A DNA stretch of 64,000 bases from PALSA-693 sp963702305. Lineage in GTDB: Bacteria > Actinomycetota > Acidimicrobiia > Acidimicrobiales > Palsa-688. The stretch is taken from assembly GCA_963702305.1 (NCBI GenBank), contig CAVPBX010000018.1, positions 310,001 to 374,000 of the forward strand, written 5' to 3'. Shown here piece after piece: positions 31,423 to 40,728 of this stretch. Each line of letters starts with the position of its first letter. Position 1 is the first letter of the stretch. The translations under genes and the position numbers were made by a program. The notes below the pieces were generated by a model. That model searched no databases. It had not been told where the DNA came from and saw nothing but the letters and a program-made list of their open reading frames with translations.

Positions 31423-32457
31423 ATGATCGCACCTGAGGACAGTGCCTTCCTACGGGCCTGTCGAAGCCGGCCGGTGCCCCATACTCCGGTTTGGTTCATG
31501 CGCCAGGCCGGACGATCGCTACCGGAGTACCGGGCGGCGCGAGGTAGCGGGAGCATCCTCGACTCCGTACGGTCGCCCGATCTGGCCGCGGAGCTGACGA
31601 TGCAGCCTGTCCTCCGCTACGGAGTGGACGCTGCCGTCCTGTTCTCGGACATCGTGGTGCCGATCGCCGCCATCGGATTCGGCGTCGACATCCATCCCGG
31701 CGTCGGGCCGGTCGTCGAGAAGCCGTTTGCCAGCGCATCCGATCTGGACCGATTGCGCGGGCTCGAACCCGAAGCCGACATCCCCTATGTCCTGGAGACG
31801 ATCCGCATCCTCTGTCGCGGTCTCGCCGTGCCGTTGATCGGTTTCGCCGGGGCCCCGTTTACCATCGCCAGCTACCTCATCGAAGGCGGACCGTCGCGCG
31901 ACCAGTCCAAGACCAAAGCCCTGATGTACGAGCAGCCCGTCCTCTGGGCGGAGCTCCTCGAGCGACTCGCCCAGATCTCGTTGACATCATTGCGAGCGCA
32001 AGTCGCGGCCGGCGCCCAGGCGATCCAGCTCTTCGACAGCTGGGTGGGAGCGCTCGGGCCCGCTGACTATCGGCGATATGTCCTGCCGGCCAGTTCGACG
32101 GTGCTCACCGGTCTCGCGGACCTTGATGTGCCGCGCATCCATTTCGGAGTGGGGACTGGCGAGCTGCTGGACCAGATGGCCGAGGCCGGAGCGGACGTCG
32201 TCGGCGTGGATTGGCGCGTGCCCTTGGGTCGAGCACGCGAGCGGGTCGGTCCCAACGTGGCGCTGCAGGGCAATCTCGACCCTGCTGCCGTGTTGGCGGG
32301 TTGGGAGGTGGCCCGCCCGCGGGCCGAGCAGATCCTCAAGGATGGAGGGGGCCGGGGACATATCTTCAACCTCGGTCATGGCGTCTTGCCCGACACTGAC
32401 CCCGGGGTGCTGGCTCGTCTCGTCGATCTCTGCCACGCCCAGGACCCCGATACGTGA
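31423..32457 (+). CDS. hemE: Uroporphyrinogen decarboxylase
   Basis: A 344-residue enzyme converting uroporphyrinogen III to coproporphyrinogen III in heme synthesis. Signature 1 is VWFMRQAGRSLPEYR and signature 2 is IGFAGAPFTIASYLIEGG; the Asp in LFSDIVVP is the catalytic-type aspartate. FDSWVGALGPADYRRYV and NLGHGVLPDTDP complete the family pattern. Its TGA overlaps the GTG of the next heme gene, so both are translated together. Confidence 0.96.
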   Translation: MIAPEDSAFLRACRSRPVPHTPVWFMRQAGRSLPEYRAARGSGSILDSVRSPDLAAELTMQPVLRYGVDAAVLFSDIVVPIAAIGFGVDIHPGVGPVVEKPFASASDLDRLRGLEPEADIPYVLETIRILCRGLAVPLIGFAGAPFTIASYLIEGGPSRDQSKTKALMYEQPVLWAELLERLAQISLTSLRAQVAAGAQAIQLFDSWVGALGPADYRRYVLPASSTVLTGLADLDVPRIHFGVGTGELLDQMAEAGADVVGVDWRVPLGRARERVGPNVALQGNLDPAAVLAGWEVARPRAEQILKDGGGRGHIFNLGHGVLPDTDPGVLARLVDLCHAQDPDT

Positions 32458-33800
32458 GAGTTGCCATCATCGGTGGCGGGATCTCCGGCCTGGCCGCAGC
32501 CTGGGAATTACGCCACCACGCCGAGGTCACGGTGTTCGAGCCAAACCAGCTGGGTGGTTGCATCCGCACGACTTCGTTCGAAGGCCATTTGGTCGACGAA
32601 GGCCCGGACGCCTTCCTCACTCGCGTTCCAGATGCCGTCCGACTCTGCGAAGAGTTGGGTATCGCGGACGAACTGGTCGCTCCGAGCGCGGGCCGTTCCA
32701 TGATCTGGTGGGACGGCCGACTGCGTCCCCTCCCTGAGGGTCTGGTGCTGGGCGTCCCCAGACAGATGGGCAGCGTCATCAAGAGCGGGATCCTCTCACC
32801 GGCAGGGGTGGCGCGCGCCGCCCTCGACCTGGTGCTTCCTCGTAGGCGTCCGCCGGCAGGGCTCACCGTCCGGGACCTGGTCGCCGACCGGTTCGGCGCC
32901 CAGGTCGCCGACCGGCTCGTCGATCCGCTGGTCGGGGGGATCCATGCCGGCTGGACCGGCAAACTCGGCGCCGCCGAGGTCGTACCCCAACTGGTCGCCG
33001 TCGCCGAACGGTCCCGCAGCCTGCTCCTCGGCCTGAGGAAGCAGTCTGCGGCAGAGGCCGGCCCGATGTTCCTGGCCCCCCGAGGAGGCGCCGGCCGCCT
33101 CGTCGAGGTGCTGTGCCAGTCGTTGCAGGACCTCGGTGTGCATCTCGTGGCCGCGACTGTGGAGGCGATCCACGTCACCCCCAGCAGGCGGATCCAGGTC
33201 ATCCCGGACCCGGAGCCATTCGACGCTGCGGTCGTCGCCACGCCGGCTCAGGCAGCAGCCAAGATTCTCGGCCCCGAGGGAACCAGACCGCTAAGCGACC
33301 TTCCCACTGCCTCCGTCGCGATCGTCACCGCTTCCCTTTCCGGGATGGCGCTACCGCCCGGCATCAACGGATTCCTCGTCCCTCGTAGCGAGGGGAAACT
33401 TATGACGGCGTGCTCGTTCGCGTCCAACAAATGGCCGCACTGGTCTGACCCGGGGCAAGCCGTCGTACGGATTTCGGCCGGGCGATGGGGCGATCAATCG
33501 GCCCTCGACCTGAGCGACGCCGACCTGGTGAACCGGTTGGTGGAGGAACTTGGCGACGCGCTCGGATCTGCGATCGCTCCAAACGCGACCCGGATCTCCC
33601 GCTGGCCTGGAGCCTTCCCGCAGTACCTGCCGGGTCACGCCGCCCGAGTCGCCGACCTCGAATACCAGGTCGCCCGCCGACTGCCCGCGGTCACCCTCGC
33701 CGGCGCGACCTACCGAGGATCAGGGATCCCGGCGTGCATCGCCTCTGGGCGCGGCGCCGCCCGGCAGATCCTGACGGCAACAACTGCAGCGGCCAACTAG
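32454..33800 (+). CDS. cgoX: HemY-type coproporphyrinogen/protoporphyrinogen oxidase
   Basis: A 448-residue FAD enzyme. The dinucleotide-binding motif is RVAIIGGGISGLAAAWEL; FEPNQLGGCIRT and LVDEGPDAF follow as in HemY oxidases. VDPLVGGIHAG and the C-terminal YRGSGIPACIASGRGAA (second FAD contact) are typical. In actinobacteria this enzyme acts on coproporphyrinogen III, which fits the coproporphyrin-dependent route after HemE. The hemH/cpfC and hemQ genes of that route are not in the window. The GTG start overlaps the hemE stop. Confidence 0.92.
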   Translation: MRVAIIGGGISGLAAAWELRHHAEVTVFEPNQLGGCIRTTSFEGHLVDEGPDAFLTRVPDAVRLCEELGIADELVAPSAGRSMIWWDGRLRPLPEGLVLGVPRQMGSVIKSGILSPAGVARAALDLVLPRRRPPAGLTVRDLVADRFGAQVADRLVDPLVGGIHAGWTGKLGAAEVVPQLVAVAERSRSLLLGLRKQSAAEAGPMFLAPRGGAGRLVEVLCQSLQDLGVHLVAATVEAIHVTPSRRIQVIPDPEPFDAAVVATPAQAAAKILGPEGTRPLSDLPTASVAIVTASLSGMALPPGINGFLVPRSEGKLMTACSFASNKWPHWSDPGQAVVRISAGRWGDQSALDLSDADLVNRLVEELGDALGSAIAPNATRISRWPGAFPQYLPGHAARVADLEYQVARRLPAVTLAGATYRGSGIPACIASGRGAARQILTATTAAAN

Positions 33801-33854
33801 CCAGTGGTAACGTCCGGCCGCGTGCCCACTCGCGAAGCTCCTTAGTCCGGAGCC

Positions 33855-35423
33855 ATGCCGCTGAGACCGTTGGTGGTCCCGAGGTCGCTAACAAGCGCGT
33901 ACACCCGCGCCCACGATTGGCTCGTCGGAGGCGGATGGGCCTGGGCCGTTCCATTCGTCGTCGGCATGCTGATCAAATACCGCCTCGGACGCGTGCATCT
34001 GGCCGTGGCCGCGCTGGTGGCCGTGTTCGTCGTTGTGGCGGCCGCCCGTCGACCCCACGTCGTCGTGGTAGCTATCGCGTGGATCTATCCGCTGCAGCTG
34101 TTCATACTCGCCTACGCCTACCGGCTCGGCCTGTCAGGATCGTTAACCCGCCAAGCCGGATACTGGATCGAACTCGCGGCCGCCGGATTGGTCATAGCCG
34201 CGGTGCGTCAGTATCGCGACGGGGGAGACCGCCTCGACATGGTCGACCTTCTCGGGATTCTGTACATCGCCGTCGTCGGGTTCTACCGCCTCGCGCCCCA
34301 CCTGTTCGTGCACCCCAGCGGCGTGGGTGTGGTCGGACCGCCCACTGGCGCCACGGTCTTGAACACCTCGCTGCGCAACGACATCCTCTTCGTGGTGATC
34401 TTCCTCAGCGTCAAGCATCTGCGCCTTGGTCAGGAGGTCCGGGCTCGGTTCCTACGAGCCGTATTCGTGATCGGAGTCGGCGCTTCTCTGGCCGGGATCT
34501 ACGAATATCTGGCGTCTAACTCGTGGAACCACTTCGTCGTCCACACCATCCGGGTGACGAACTATCAGGTCAACGTCCTCAAGGCCGTGATTCCGAATCC
34601 GCTCGACGTCCGCGTATACGGCACCCACCACCGCCTCCAGGTCGGCTCCTTCTTCATCGACCGGTTGACATGCGGATTCTTCCTCGTGGTGGCGTTCGCG
34701 ATCGGATGTGAGTACCTGACGAGAGGGGGCGGCCGGAAGACCATCGTCGCCTTGGGAACCGCCCTGATCGGGGTGGGTATTGTCCTGGTACAGAGCCGCG
34801 ATGCCCTCGCCGCCGCCGCCATCGTCATCGCGTTGGCTCTTCGCCCCGTGCGCGCTCGCACCCGATCCTCGCGGGTGAATCTCGGGATTCTGGTGGCGGC
34901 CACGCTACTCATTGTCCTGCCGGTATCCCTGGGAATCGGTCTCTTCTCCCGCGTGTCCGGTTCCGTAAATGGCAGCGACTCGTCGACGCAACTGCACGTC
35001 TCGAGAACCAGTTCAGGGATCAAGGCACTGGTCCACCAACCGCTCGGGCGCGGGCTCGGAACCGGAGCGACGAACGGAACTCGGTTTGCTACCCCCGATA
35101 CGCTCACCAGCGAGGACGAGTACCTGCAGATCGGCAACGAGACCGGCATCGTCTCGCTGATCGCGTTCGTACCCCTCACGATCATCGTCAACCGGCGTCT
35201 ACGAGGGTTCGTGGGCGCTCAGCAGGCTGATGTCCTCACCGGATCCTGGCGGGGTTGCTTCCTCGCCCTGTCGATCGCCTGTTTGGTGCTGCAGGTCTGG
35301 CTCGAACTTCCCGTCGCGGTGGTGGCCTGGCTCGGACTGGGCTTGGCCCTCGCACCCCAGACCCCGGCAGGAGGGGATCGGGCGTCCCCCGAACACTACA
35401 CTGCGGAACCCGTTCCCATATAA
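33855..35423 (+). CDS. O-antigen ligase/polymerase-like membrane protein (Wzy/WaaL type)
   Basis: A 522-residue protein with about twelve hydrophobic spans. It has the large extracytoplasmic loop region and the C-terminal Wzy_C-like segment around LGRGLGTGATNGTRFATPD and EDEYLQIGNETGIVSLIAFVPL; the latter resembles the conserved 'H/NExG' part of the family. It would polymerise or ligate undecaprenyl-linked glycan units on the outer side of the membrane. CCGGAG lies just before the ATG. It starts the large polysaccharide locus and is followed by Wzz-like and BY-kinase genes. Confidence 0.82.
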   Translation: MPLRPLVVPRSLTSAYTRAHDWLVGGGWAWAVPFVVGMLIKYRLGRVHLAVAALVAVFVVVAAARRPHVVVVAIAWIYPLQLFILAYAYRLGLSGSLTRQAGYWIELAAAGLVIAAVRQYRDGGDRLDMVDLLGILYIAVVGFYRLAPHLFVHPSGVGVVGPPTGATVLNTSLRNDILFVVIFLSVKHLRLGQEVRARFLRAVFVIGVGASLAGIYEYLASNSWNHFVVHTIRVTNYQVNVLKAVIPNPLDVRVYGTHHRLQVGSFFIDRLTCGFFLVVAFAIGCEYLTRGGGRKTIVALGTALIGVGIVLVQSRDALAAAAIVIALALRPVRARTRSSRVNLGILVAATLLIVLPVSLGIGLFSRVSGSVNGSDSSTQLHVSRTSSGIKALVHQPLGRGLGTGATNGTRFATPDTLTSEDEYLQIGNETGIVSLIAFVPLTIIVNRRLRGFVGAQQADVLTGSWRGCFLALSIACLVLQVWLELPVAVVAWLGLGLALAPQTPAGGDRASPEHYTAEPVPI

Positions 35424-35435
35424 GGCTGATGACCA

Positions 35436-36245
35436 ATGGAACTTCGTCGCTACCTTGCCGTGCTCAAGAAGCGGTGGCCCCTCGTGGCGGCCACGGTAGT
35501 CCTCGCGCTGGTCCTCGCGGTCCTGGCGACCCCGCGGACAGCCCGGTACACGGCGAGCAGCACGATTGTCGTCGGTCCACGGCAGTACAGCACCACCCAA
35601 GGCAACTCATCCACCATTTCCGGCGACCAGGCGGTTGGGGTCATCATCTTGTTGCAAACCTACGCGGAACTCATTCCGACTGCGCCGGTCGCGATGGACG
35701 CATTGGCGCAGACCGGCGTGCCCCGCTCGGCAGGGACGGTCGTAGCGGAGACGAGGGCGAGCGCTATTCCGAGTACCCAACTGCTGACGATCACCATCAC
35801 CGACCCCGTCCCGACCGTCGCCCAGGCCCTGGCCACCGGCATGGCCAATGCCTTCGTCAACAAGGTCAACTCCTTCAAACCTGACCAGGCCGCGACGGTC
35901 GGAACCCTGCCCGAGATCCCGGTGTATGTCTTCCAGCCGGCGCTGCTGCCAACAGTCCCGCAGAGCACGGGCCTCCGGAGCAACTTGATACTGGCCGGGA
36001 TATTCGGCTTGCTGGCCGCCCTGGCCACGGTCGCGCTCCTCGAGTACCTGGACGTCACCATCAAGACCACAGAAGACGCAGAAGCCCGACTGGGCCTGCC
36101 GGTCCTGGGAGCCATACCGCTGCTCGACCAGTTGGGGCAGGGGCCGTCCCTGGCGGCCGCCTCCTTCGGGTCGTCGTCGCGGTCCTCGCGGTCATCTCGT
36201 CTCTCGGTCGTAGAGCCCACGGTCATGGAGCCCAGAAGTGGCTAA
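35436..36245 (+). CDS. Wzz/YveK-type chain-length determinant (BY-kinase activator)
   Basis: A 269-residue protein with an N-terminal Wzz domain (ELRRYLAVLKKRWPLVAATVVLALVLAVL as first span), an extracytoplasmic loop with VFQPALLPTVPQST, and a second span at about residues 185-205 (LILAGIFGLLAALATVALLEY). The cytoplasmic tail EDAEARLGLPVLGAIPLLD is the usual link to the kinase. In Gram-positives this protein activates the separate tyrosine kinase encoded next. The stop lies 8 bp inside the kinase gene. Confidence 0.87.
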   Translation: MELRRYLAVLKKRWPLVAATVVLALVLAVLATPRTARYTASSTIVVGPRQYSTTQGNSSTISGDQAVGVIILLQTYAELIPTAPVAMDALAQTGVPRSAGTVVAETRASAIPSTQLLTITITDPVPTVAQALATGMANAFVNKVNSFKPDQAATVGTLPEIPVYVFQPALLPTVPQSTGLRSNLILAGIFGLLAALATVALLEYLDVTIKTTEDAEARLGLPVLGAIPLLDQLGQGPSLAAASFGSSSRSSRSSRLSVVEPTVMEPRSG

Positions 36246-36987
36246 GCGCGCCATATCAGGTACGGCAGGCGCGATAGCTCGCCGGGAGGCCATGCGGATC
36301 CTGCGGTCCAACCTGCTGGTGGCGCTGTCCGACCTCTCGAATCCGACCGTCATCGTGACCAGCGCGCAAGCCGGGGAGGGCAAGACAGCCACTTGTGCCG
36401 AGCTCGCCTTCAGTCTCAGCCTGGCCCGGCTGCGTGTCGTACTGGTCGATCTCGACCTTCGCCATCCCGACGCCCATCGCTGGGTAGGCGGGCACAACGA
36501 ATATGGAGTGGCTGACGTGTTGCTGGAGCGACGATCGCTGCAGCAGAGCCTTCAGTACATCGACACCAGCGAGTCCGCCTCATCTGAAGGCGCCGGTATG
36601 TACTTCCTGGCCACGGGCGAAGGCGTCGCCAACCCAACCGAGTTATTGGCCACGTCGCGTACCTCCCGGCTGTTGCACTCGTTGGCCGATCAGGCTGACA
36701 TCGTCCTGCTCGACACACCTCCCGTCCTGCCGGTGGCGGACACCATGGTGATCGGCCGGATCGCCGCCGGCGCCCTGCTCGTACTCGAGGCGGGACGCAC
36801 GCCGACCAAGACCGTACGAGAGGCGAAGGACGCCTTGACTCGAACCCAGACCCGGATACTCGGGCTGGTGCTCAACAAGCTGGACGAGCGGTCCTTGAGC
36901 TATGGGTACGGCTACGGGCCCGGATACGGCGACCCCAGTCGGGGCTCGCTTCCGGCCGAGACGCCGACCGAAGCAGGCATCGGTTAA
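36238..36987 (+). CDS. BY-type tyrosine kinase (CpsD/YwqD-like)
   Basis: A 249-residue bacterial tyrosine kinase. EAMRILRSNL is the activator-interaction helix, Walker A is SAQAGEGKT, Walker A' is VVLVDLDLRHP and Walker B IVLLDTPPVLP. The C-terminal tyrosine cluster SYGYGYGPGYGD is the autophosphorylation site. These kinases control polymerisation and export of surface glycan. The GTG overlaps the end of the Wzz-like gene by 8 bp. The low-molecular-weight phosphatase at 61225-61794 may reverse its action. Confidence 0.88.
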   Translation: MAKRAISGTAGAIARREAMRILRSNLLVALSDLSNPTVIVTSAQAGEGKTATCAELAFSLSLARLRVVLVDLDLRHPDAHRWVGGHNEYGVADVLLERRSLQQSLQYIDTSESASSEGAGMYFLATGEGVANPTELLATSRTSRLLHSLADQADIVLLDTPPVLPVADTMVIGRIAAGALLVLEAGRTPTKTVREAKDALTRTQTRILGLVLNKLDERSLSYGYGYGPGYGDPSRGSLPAETPTEAGIG

Positions 36988-36993
36988 ACCTGC

Positions 36994-37953
36994 ATGGCTG
37001 CTGCACCAAAGGTCACGGTCGTCATCCCCACCCACAATCGTCGGGCGTACCTCCAAGAGGCGCTGGGCAGTGCCCTCGGTCAGGAACAGGTCAGCGCGGC
37101 GGTCATCGTCGTCGACGATGGCTCGACCGACGACACCGGCACCTTTCTCGAGCAGCTCCAAGACAGCCGGGTCCGGGCGCTTCGAGTCGACCCAGGACGG
37201 GGCGGATCGGCAGCGCGCAATCTCGGGCTGGCTCATTGTGTCAGCGAATACGTGATGTTCCTCGACGACGACGACGTATTGCGCCCGAAGGCGCTGGCCA
37301 GCCTTTCGGCCGCGCTCGACCGCCAGCCGACCGCCGCGGGCGCCGGTGGTGCCTACGCCCGCTTCGGCGCCGTCCCTGGCCCGCGCCGAAACCTTCAACC
37401 CCGATTTCCCGTGACCCGACCCCTCTGGCCCGAACTGCTGCTCGGATGGAACATGCCTCCGGCGACACTGCTGTGGCGATCCGAGGCGGTGCGTCAGATC
37501 GGAGGTTGGAACGAAGACCTTCGACGGTGTGAGGATCGTGACATCAACTTACGGGCATATCCAGGCGCCTTTACCCTGATCGCTAAGGTCGTCATGGACT
37601 ACCGCGTGCACGCCGACCAGATCCCCAGCCACGATCACACCGAACTCAATCGACAGATGCTTCGCAACTTCGTCGACTCGCTCCCGCCGACTGACAGAGC
37701 TCGCGGTGAAGGGATCCTGCGCCTGCGGGAAGACCTCGAATCAGCCGTCGACCATTACCGGCGCAACGACTTCGAGTTAGCCATTCCGGTGTTCCGCCAA
37801 CTCTTGGATCCGTCTCTCGGGCTGCGAACGTCTCCAGTCGTCGGCGCCTGGTTGGTTGGCCTGTATGTCAAAGCGAGCATCGCCGCCTCGCTGCCGCGGG
37901 GGATCCCAGACGCGGCGCGGCGGGTGATGGGTCGCCCCGTCACCAGTAGATGA
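36994..37953 (+). CDS. GT2-family glycosyltransferase
   Basis: A 319-residue GT-A enzyme. VTVVIPTHNRRAYLQEAL opens the fold, VIVVDDGSTDDT holds the nucleotide contact, and MFLDDDDVLRPKALA has the metal-binding DDD. CEDRDINLRAYP is the usual catalytic ED region. Donor and acceptor are unknown. It lies 6 bp after the kinase gene and converges with the next gene (14-bp overlap of 3' ends). Confidence 0.87.
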   Translation: MAAAPKVTVVIPTHNRRAYLQEALGSALGQEQVSAAVIVVDDGSTDDTGTFLEQLQDSRVRALRVDPGRGGSAARNLGLAHCVSEYVMFLDDDDVLRPKALASLSAALDRQPTAAGAGGAYARFGAVPGPRRNLQPRFPVTRPLWPELLLGWNMPPATLLWRSEAVRQIGGWNEDLRRCEDRDINLRAYPGAFTLIAKVVMDYRVHADQIPSHDHTELNRQMLRNFVDSLPPTDRARGEGILRLREDLESAVDHYRRNDFELAIPVFRQLLDPSLGLRTSPVVGAWLVGLYVKASIAASLPRGIPDAARRVMGRPVTSR

Positions 37954-38839
37954 CGCGATGGCGCCAGGCGCCTCGAATCCGGCCCACCATGAACGCCACT
38001 TCGCGGATCCACGACCCGCGACTCGCTGGATAACGGAGCATCCGAGGGGCTCGCATCACCGTCCGGATCCAGTGCTTGATGGTGATGCCGAGCGGCGAGC
38101 GTCTCGCCCCGTATTCTCTGAATCTGCGATACAACAGCGCCGACGACACGCCATACGCAACCATCTGGCGCACCATGGTCCGCATATCTGACCGAAGGCG
38201 GTAGTGGACGACCGCGTCAGCCGCAAACGCGACGCGACCTCCGGCCAATTGGACCCGCCACGACAAGTCGACGTCGTCCCCGCCTCCCCCACCCACCCCC
38301 TCTTCCTCACACCCTCCCACGGCCTGGTACACGTCTTTCCAGAGCGCACAGTTCGACCCGGCGACGTAGGGAAGGAAGTCCAGCCCTTGCGGCAAACCAC
38401 CTTCGGTAGGAGATGGGCGCCAAGCCTGGACGAGCGTGGAGTTGAGTCGCGAGATGTCAAGATGACCGCCGACGAGCTCAGCATCGGCCGCAGCTCGGAC
38501 CAGAGCAACTATCCAATCGGGCTCGACCACGTCGTCGGAATCGCAGATAGCGATCAGATCCCCATCGGCGCAGCTCACGGCTTCGTTTCTGGCGTAGTTC
38601 GCTCCGGGTCGACTGCGGGCATCCACCACACGGAGGCGATGGATCGGGCCAACCCACTCCTGGGCCGTCGCCAGAGTGTCGGGGGTACAGCCGTTGTCCG
38701 CCACCAGCACCTCCCACCACCCCGTATACGTTTGCCTCGACAAGGCCGCCAACTGCTCCTCGAGGAACGGCTGATCACCATGCACCGGCATGACTACGCT
38801 CACGCGTGGGCGGGTTGGCCGTTGTAGGGGGGACAGCAC
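37940..38839 (-). CDS. GT2-family glycosyltransferase
   Basis: A 299-residue GT-A enzyme (from GTG 38839; a GTG at 38893 would add an Arg-rich 18-residue lead). VSVVMPVHGDQPFLEEQLAAL, VLVADNGCTPDT, the DxD-like AICDSDDVVEPDW and a GGGGDDVDLSWRVQL catalytic region are present. It faces the plus-strand genes on both sides, which is unusual in this locus. Specificity is unknown. Confidence 0.85.
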   Translation of the reverse strand: MLSPLQRPTRPRVSVVMPVHGDQPFLEEQLAALSRQTYTGWWEVLVADNGCTPDTLATAQEWVGPIHRLRVVDARSRPGANYARNEAVSCADGDLIAICDSDDVVEPDWIVALVRAAADAELVGGHLDISRLNSTLVQAWRPSPTEGGLPQGLDFLPYVAGSNCALWKDVYQAVGGCEEEGVGGGGGDDVDLSWRVQLAGGRVAFAADAVVHYRLRSDMRTMVRQMVAYGVSSALLYRRFREYGARRSPLGITIKHWIRTVMRAPRMLRYPASRGSWIREVAFMVGRIRGAWRHRVIYW

Positions 38840-38912
38840 CGCATCGCAGAGGACGCGGCTTCGCCTCGAACGGTGCGGATCACTTCGAGGCACGGTCGCC
38901 TACCATACCCGG

Positions 38913-39806
38913 ATGCCGCCGCGTCCTTCCGTCCACGCGGTCTTCTTCGCACTCAACGAAGTTCCCTTCTTCCGAGCGGCGCTCGGCTCTGTGTACGACG
39001 CGATTTCGGGAGCGACGGTGATCACCCGGTACGACCGAGATCGGTATGGCGCACCGGTTGAGCCGGAAGGCCTCGTCCCGCTGTTGCTATCTCGCGAGAT
39101 CGATCCGGAACGCAAAGTCGAGGTGATTGTGACCAATGAAGGCAGCGAACCACTTGCCCGCAATCGCGCCATGGCGTTCGTCCAGCGACAGTCTCGCGTG
39201 CGCCGATTGCCTGGCGAACCGCAGAGCATTCCACCGCCGGAGTTCTTCTGGCATATCGACGCCGACGAAGTCTACGATCCGACTGACATCCGTCGGCTAT
39301 TGCCATGGGTCACCGAACACCGAGCCCAAGCATACCGGCTCGAGTTACGGACGTATTTCCGCACCTGGAACTGGCGGATAAAAGAGCTGGGAACTTTTAC
39401 CGTGTTGACGCGACCGGGATTCCAGTTTGGCGATATCCGCGATCCCTATCCCACCTGGTGGCGCCGTGGCTGGGCGAAAGCTTCCCGGTCGGGTTTGGTC
39501 TCCGAGGACTTCCGGCGGCGTCGAGAAGGGGCCCTTCTCGTGCCTCCCGAAGTCGCCGTATGCCATCATGGTAGCTATGTGGGCGATCGAGATCGAGTGG
39601 CCCAGAAGGTGCATCGGTCATCGCATCGCGCGGAGTTCGCCGACGATTGGTTAGGTCGAGTGTGGGACGAATGGAATCCCGATCTCCGCGATTTTCACCC
39701 AACTGACCCACCCCGCTTTCCCGCGGCAGCGCACGTGCCCACCCAGGAACTGCCCCCGGCCATTCGCGATGGAAAATGGCCGGAGGGTTGGATTGAGCGA
39801 GAATAG
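38913..39806 (+). CDS. Glycosyltransferase-like protein (GT-A fold)
   Basis: A 297-residue protein with a divergent GT2-like pattern: HAVFFALNEVPFFRAALGSVYDAI, GSEPLARNRAMAFV and the metal-site FFWHIDADEVYDPTDI. EVAVCHHGSYVGDRDRVAQKV near the end resembles family-2 enzymes of the 'SPBc2/TPR' type. ATG 38913 is used because the frame upstream belongs to the divergent GT2 promoter area. Specificity is unknown. Confidence 0.75.
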   Translation: MPPRPSVHAVFFALNEVPFFRAALGSVYDAISGATVITRYDRDRYGAPVEPEGLVPLLLSREIDPERKVEVIVTNEGSEPLARNRAMAFVQRQSRVRRLPGEPQSIPPPEFFWHIDADEVYDPTDIRRLLPWVTEHRAQAYRLELRTYFRTWNWRIKELGTFTVLTRPGFQFGDIRDPYPTWWRRGWAKASRSGLVSEDFRRRREGALLVPPEVAVCHHGSYVGDRDRVAQKVHRSSHRAEFADDWLGRVWDEWNPDLRDFHPTDPPRFPAAAHVPTQELPPAIRDGKWPEGWIERE

Positions 39807-39814
39807 CGCGTGAA

Positions 39815-40711
39815 TTAGGACGTGGACTTCTCCACGACCACCAGATAGTCCCGCTCGTAATAGAAGTTGTCTGGACCGCCATCCAGCTCCTCAAGAATCC
39901 GTAACCCGGCGTGGTCGATCAAGGTCCGAGCCGCTTGAGGTGTCATGAAGTAGAAGCCTTCGACGCGGTAGTACTTCTGGGCCGCGAAACGCTCCCACCC
40001 GGCAGGCGTCGTCAAGTTGGAAGTGTGCACAAACGCCCGACCGCCGGGCTTCAATACTCGGTGGAATTCTTGGAGATACTGCCACTGGACGTGGAGGTCC
40101 AAGTGGACGAACACATCGAACGAGTAGATGAAGTCAAAGGTCTCCCCCAGCTCAGCTGGAAGCGTCGGGGAGTCAAGCACATGGAATTGAGCGCCTCTCA
40201 CTTCGCGCAGTTCCTGGCGAGCCCGGTCGAGCATCCTCGGGGCCACGTCGAAGGCGTGGAACTGCCCGACCTTCGGAGCGACCAGCCGAGCTACCCGCCC
40301 TCCTCCCGTCCCGATTTCCCCGACCACGGCGCGCCCGTCGATGTGCGGAAGGATCCAGCGATCGACGATGGCTTCGACGTCCTCGAGCCGGCCCCATTCC
40401 TCGCCGAGCCGGGCGACGCTCGATGGGTCATCGGTCTCGCGACCTTCGTGGTCGAGTTGCCGCTGCCGGAAGTCGTGGTCGGACCATCGATCGGCGTACC
40501 AGTCCCATAGTGATCGGTTGTAGGCCACGTTGTCCAAAGGAGAGACCGAATTTGGCAGGTCGAACCGTCGCTCCCGCTGCCACTCTCTCGACGCCTGCAC
40601 CCGCCGACCCAGTGTGGAAGGCAGCCGATTCGCCACGGACTCGGGCAGGATCGCGGCGAGGCTGTGGGCGGCCCGACGGACCGGGGTAGGCAATTGGGTC
40701 ACAGTGGACAA
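39815..40711 (-). CDS. Class I SAM-dependent methyltransferase
   Basis: A 298-residue protein. The SAM site is AVVGEIGTGGGRVARLVAP with the acidic residue in HAFDVAPRML; FIYSFDVFVHLDLHVQWQYL and RVLKPGGRAFVHTSNL complete the fold. The N-terminal 110 residues are a separate region including NRSLWDWYADRWSDHDFR, seen in sugar or glycan methyltransferases of polysaccharide loci. TTG 40711 follows a GGAGA at 9 bases. It is divergent from the next methyltransferase with only 17 bp between the starts. Confidence 0.83.
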   Translation of the reverse strand: MSTVTQLPTPVRRAAHSLAAILPESVANRLPSTLGRRVQASREWQRERRFDLPNSVSPLDNVAYNRSLWDWYADRWSDHDFRQRQLDHEGRETDDPSSVARLGEEWGRLEDVEAIVDRWILPHIDGRAVVGEIGTGGGRVARLVAPKVGQFHAFDVAPRMLDRARQELREVRGAQFHVLDSPTLPAELGETFDFIYSFDVFVHLDLHVQWQYLQEFHRVLKPGGRAFVHTSNLTTPAGWERFAAQKYYRVEGFYFMTPQAARTLIDHAGLRILEELDGGPDNFYYERDYLVVVEKSTS

Positions 40712-40728
40712 AGATATAGTCTCCTGGC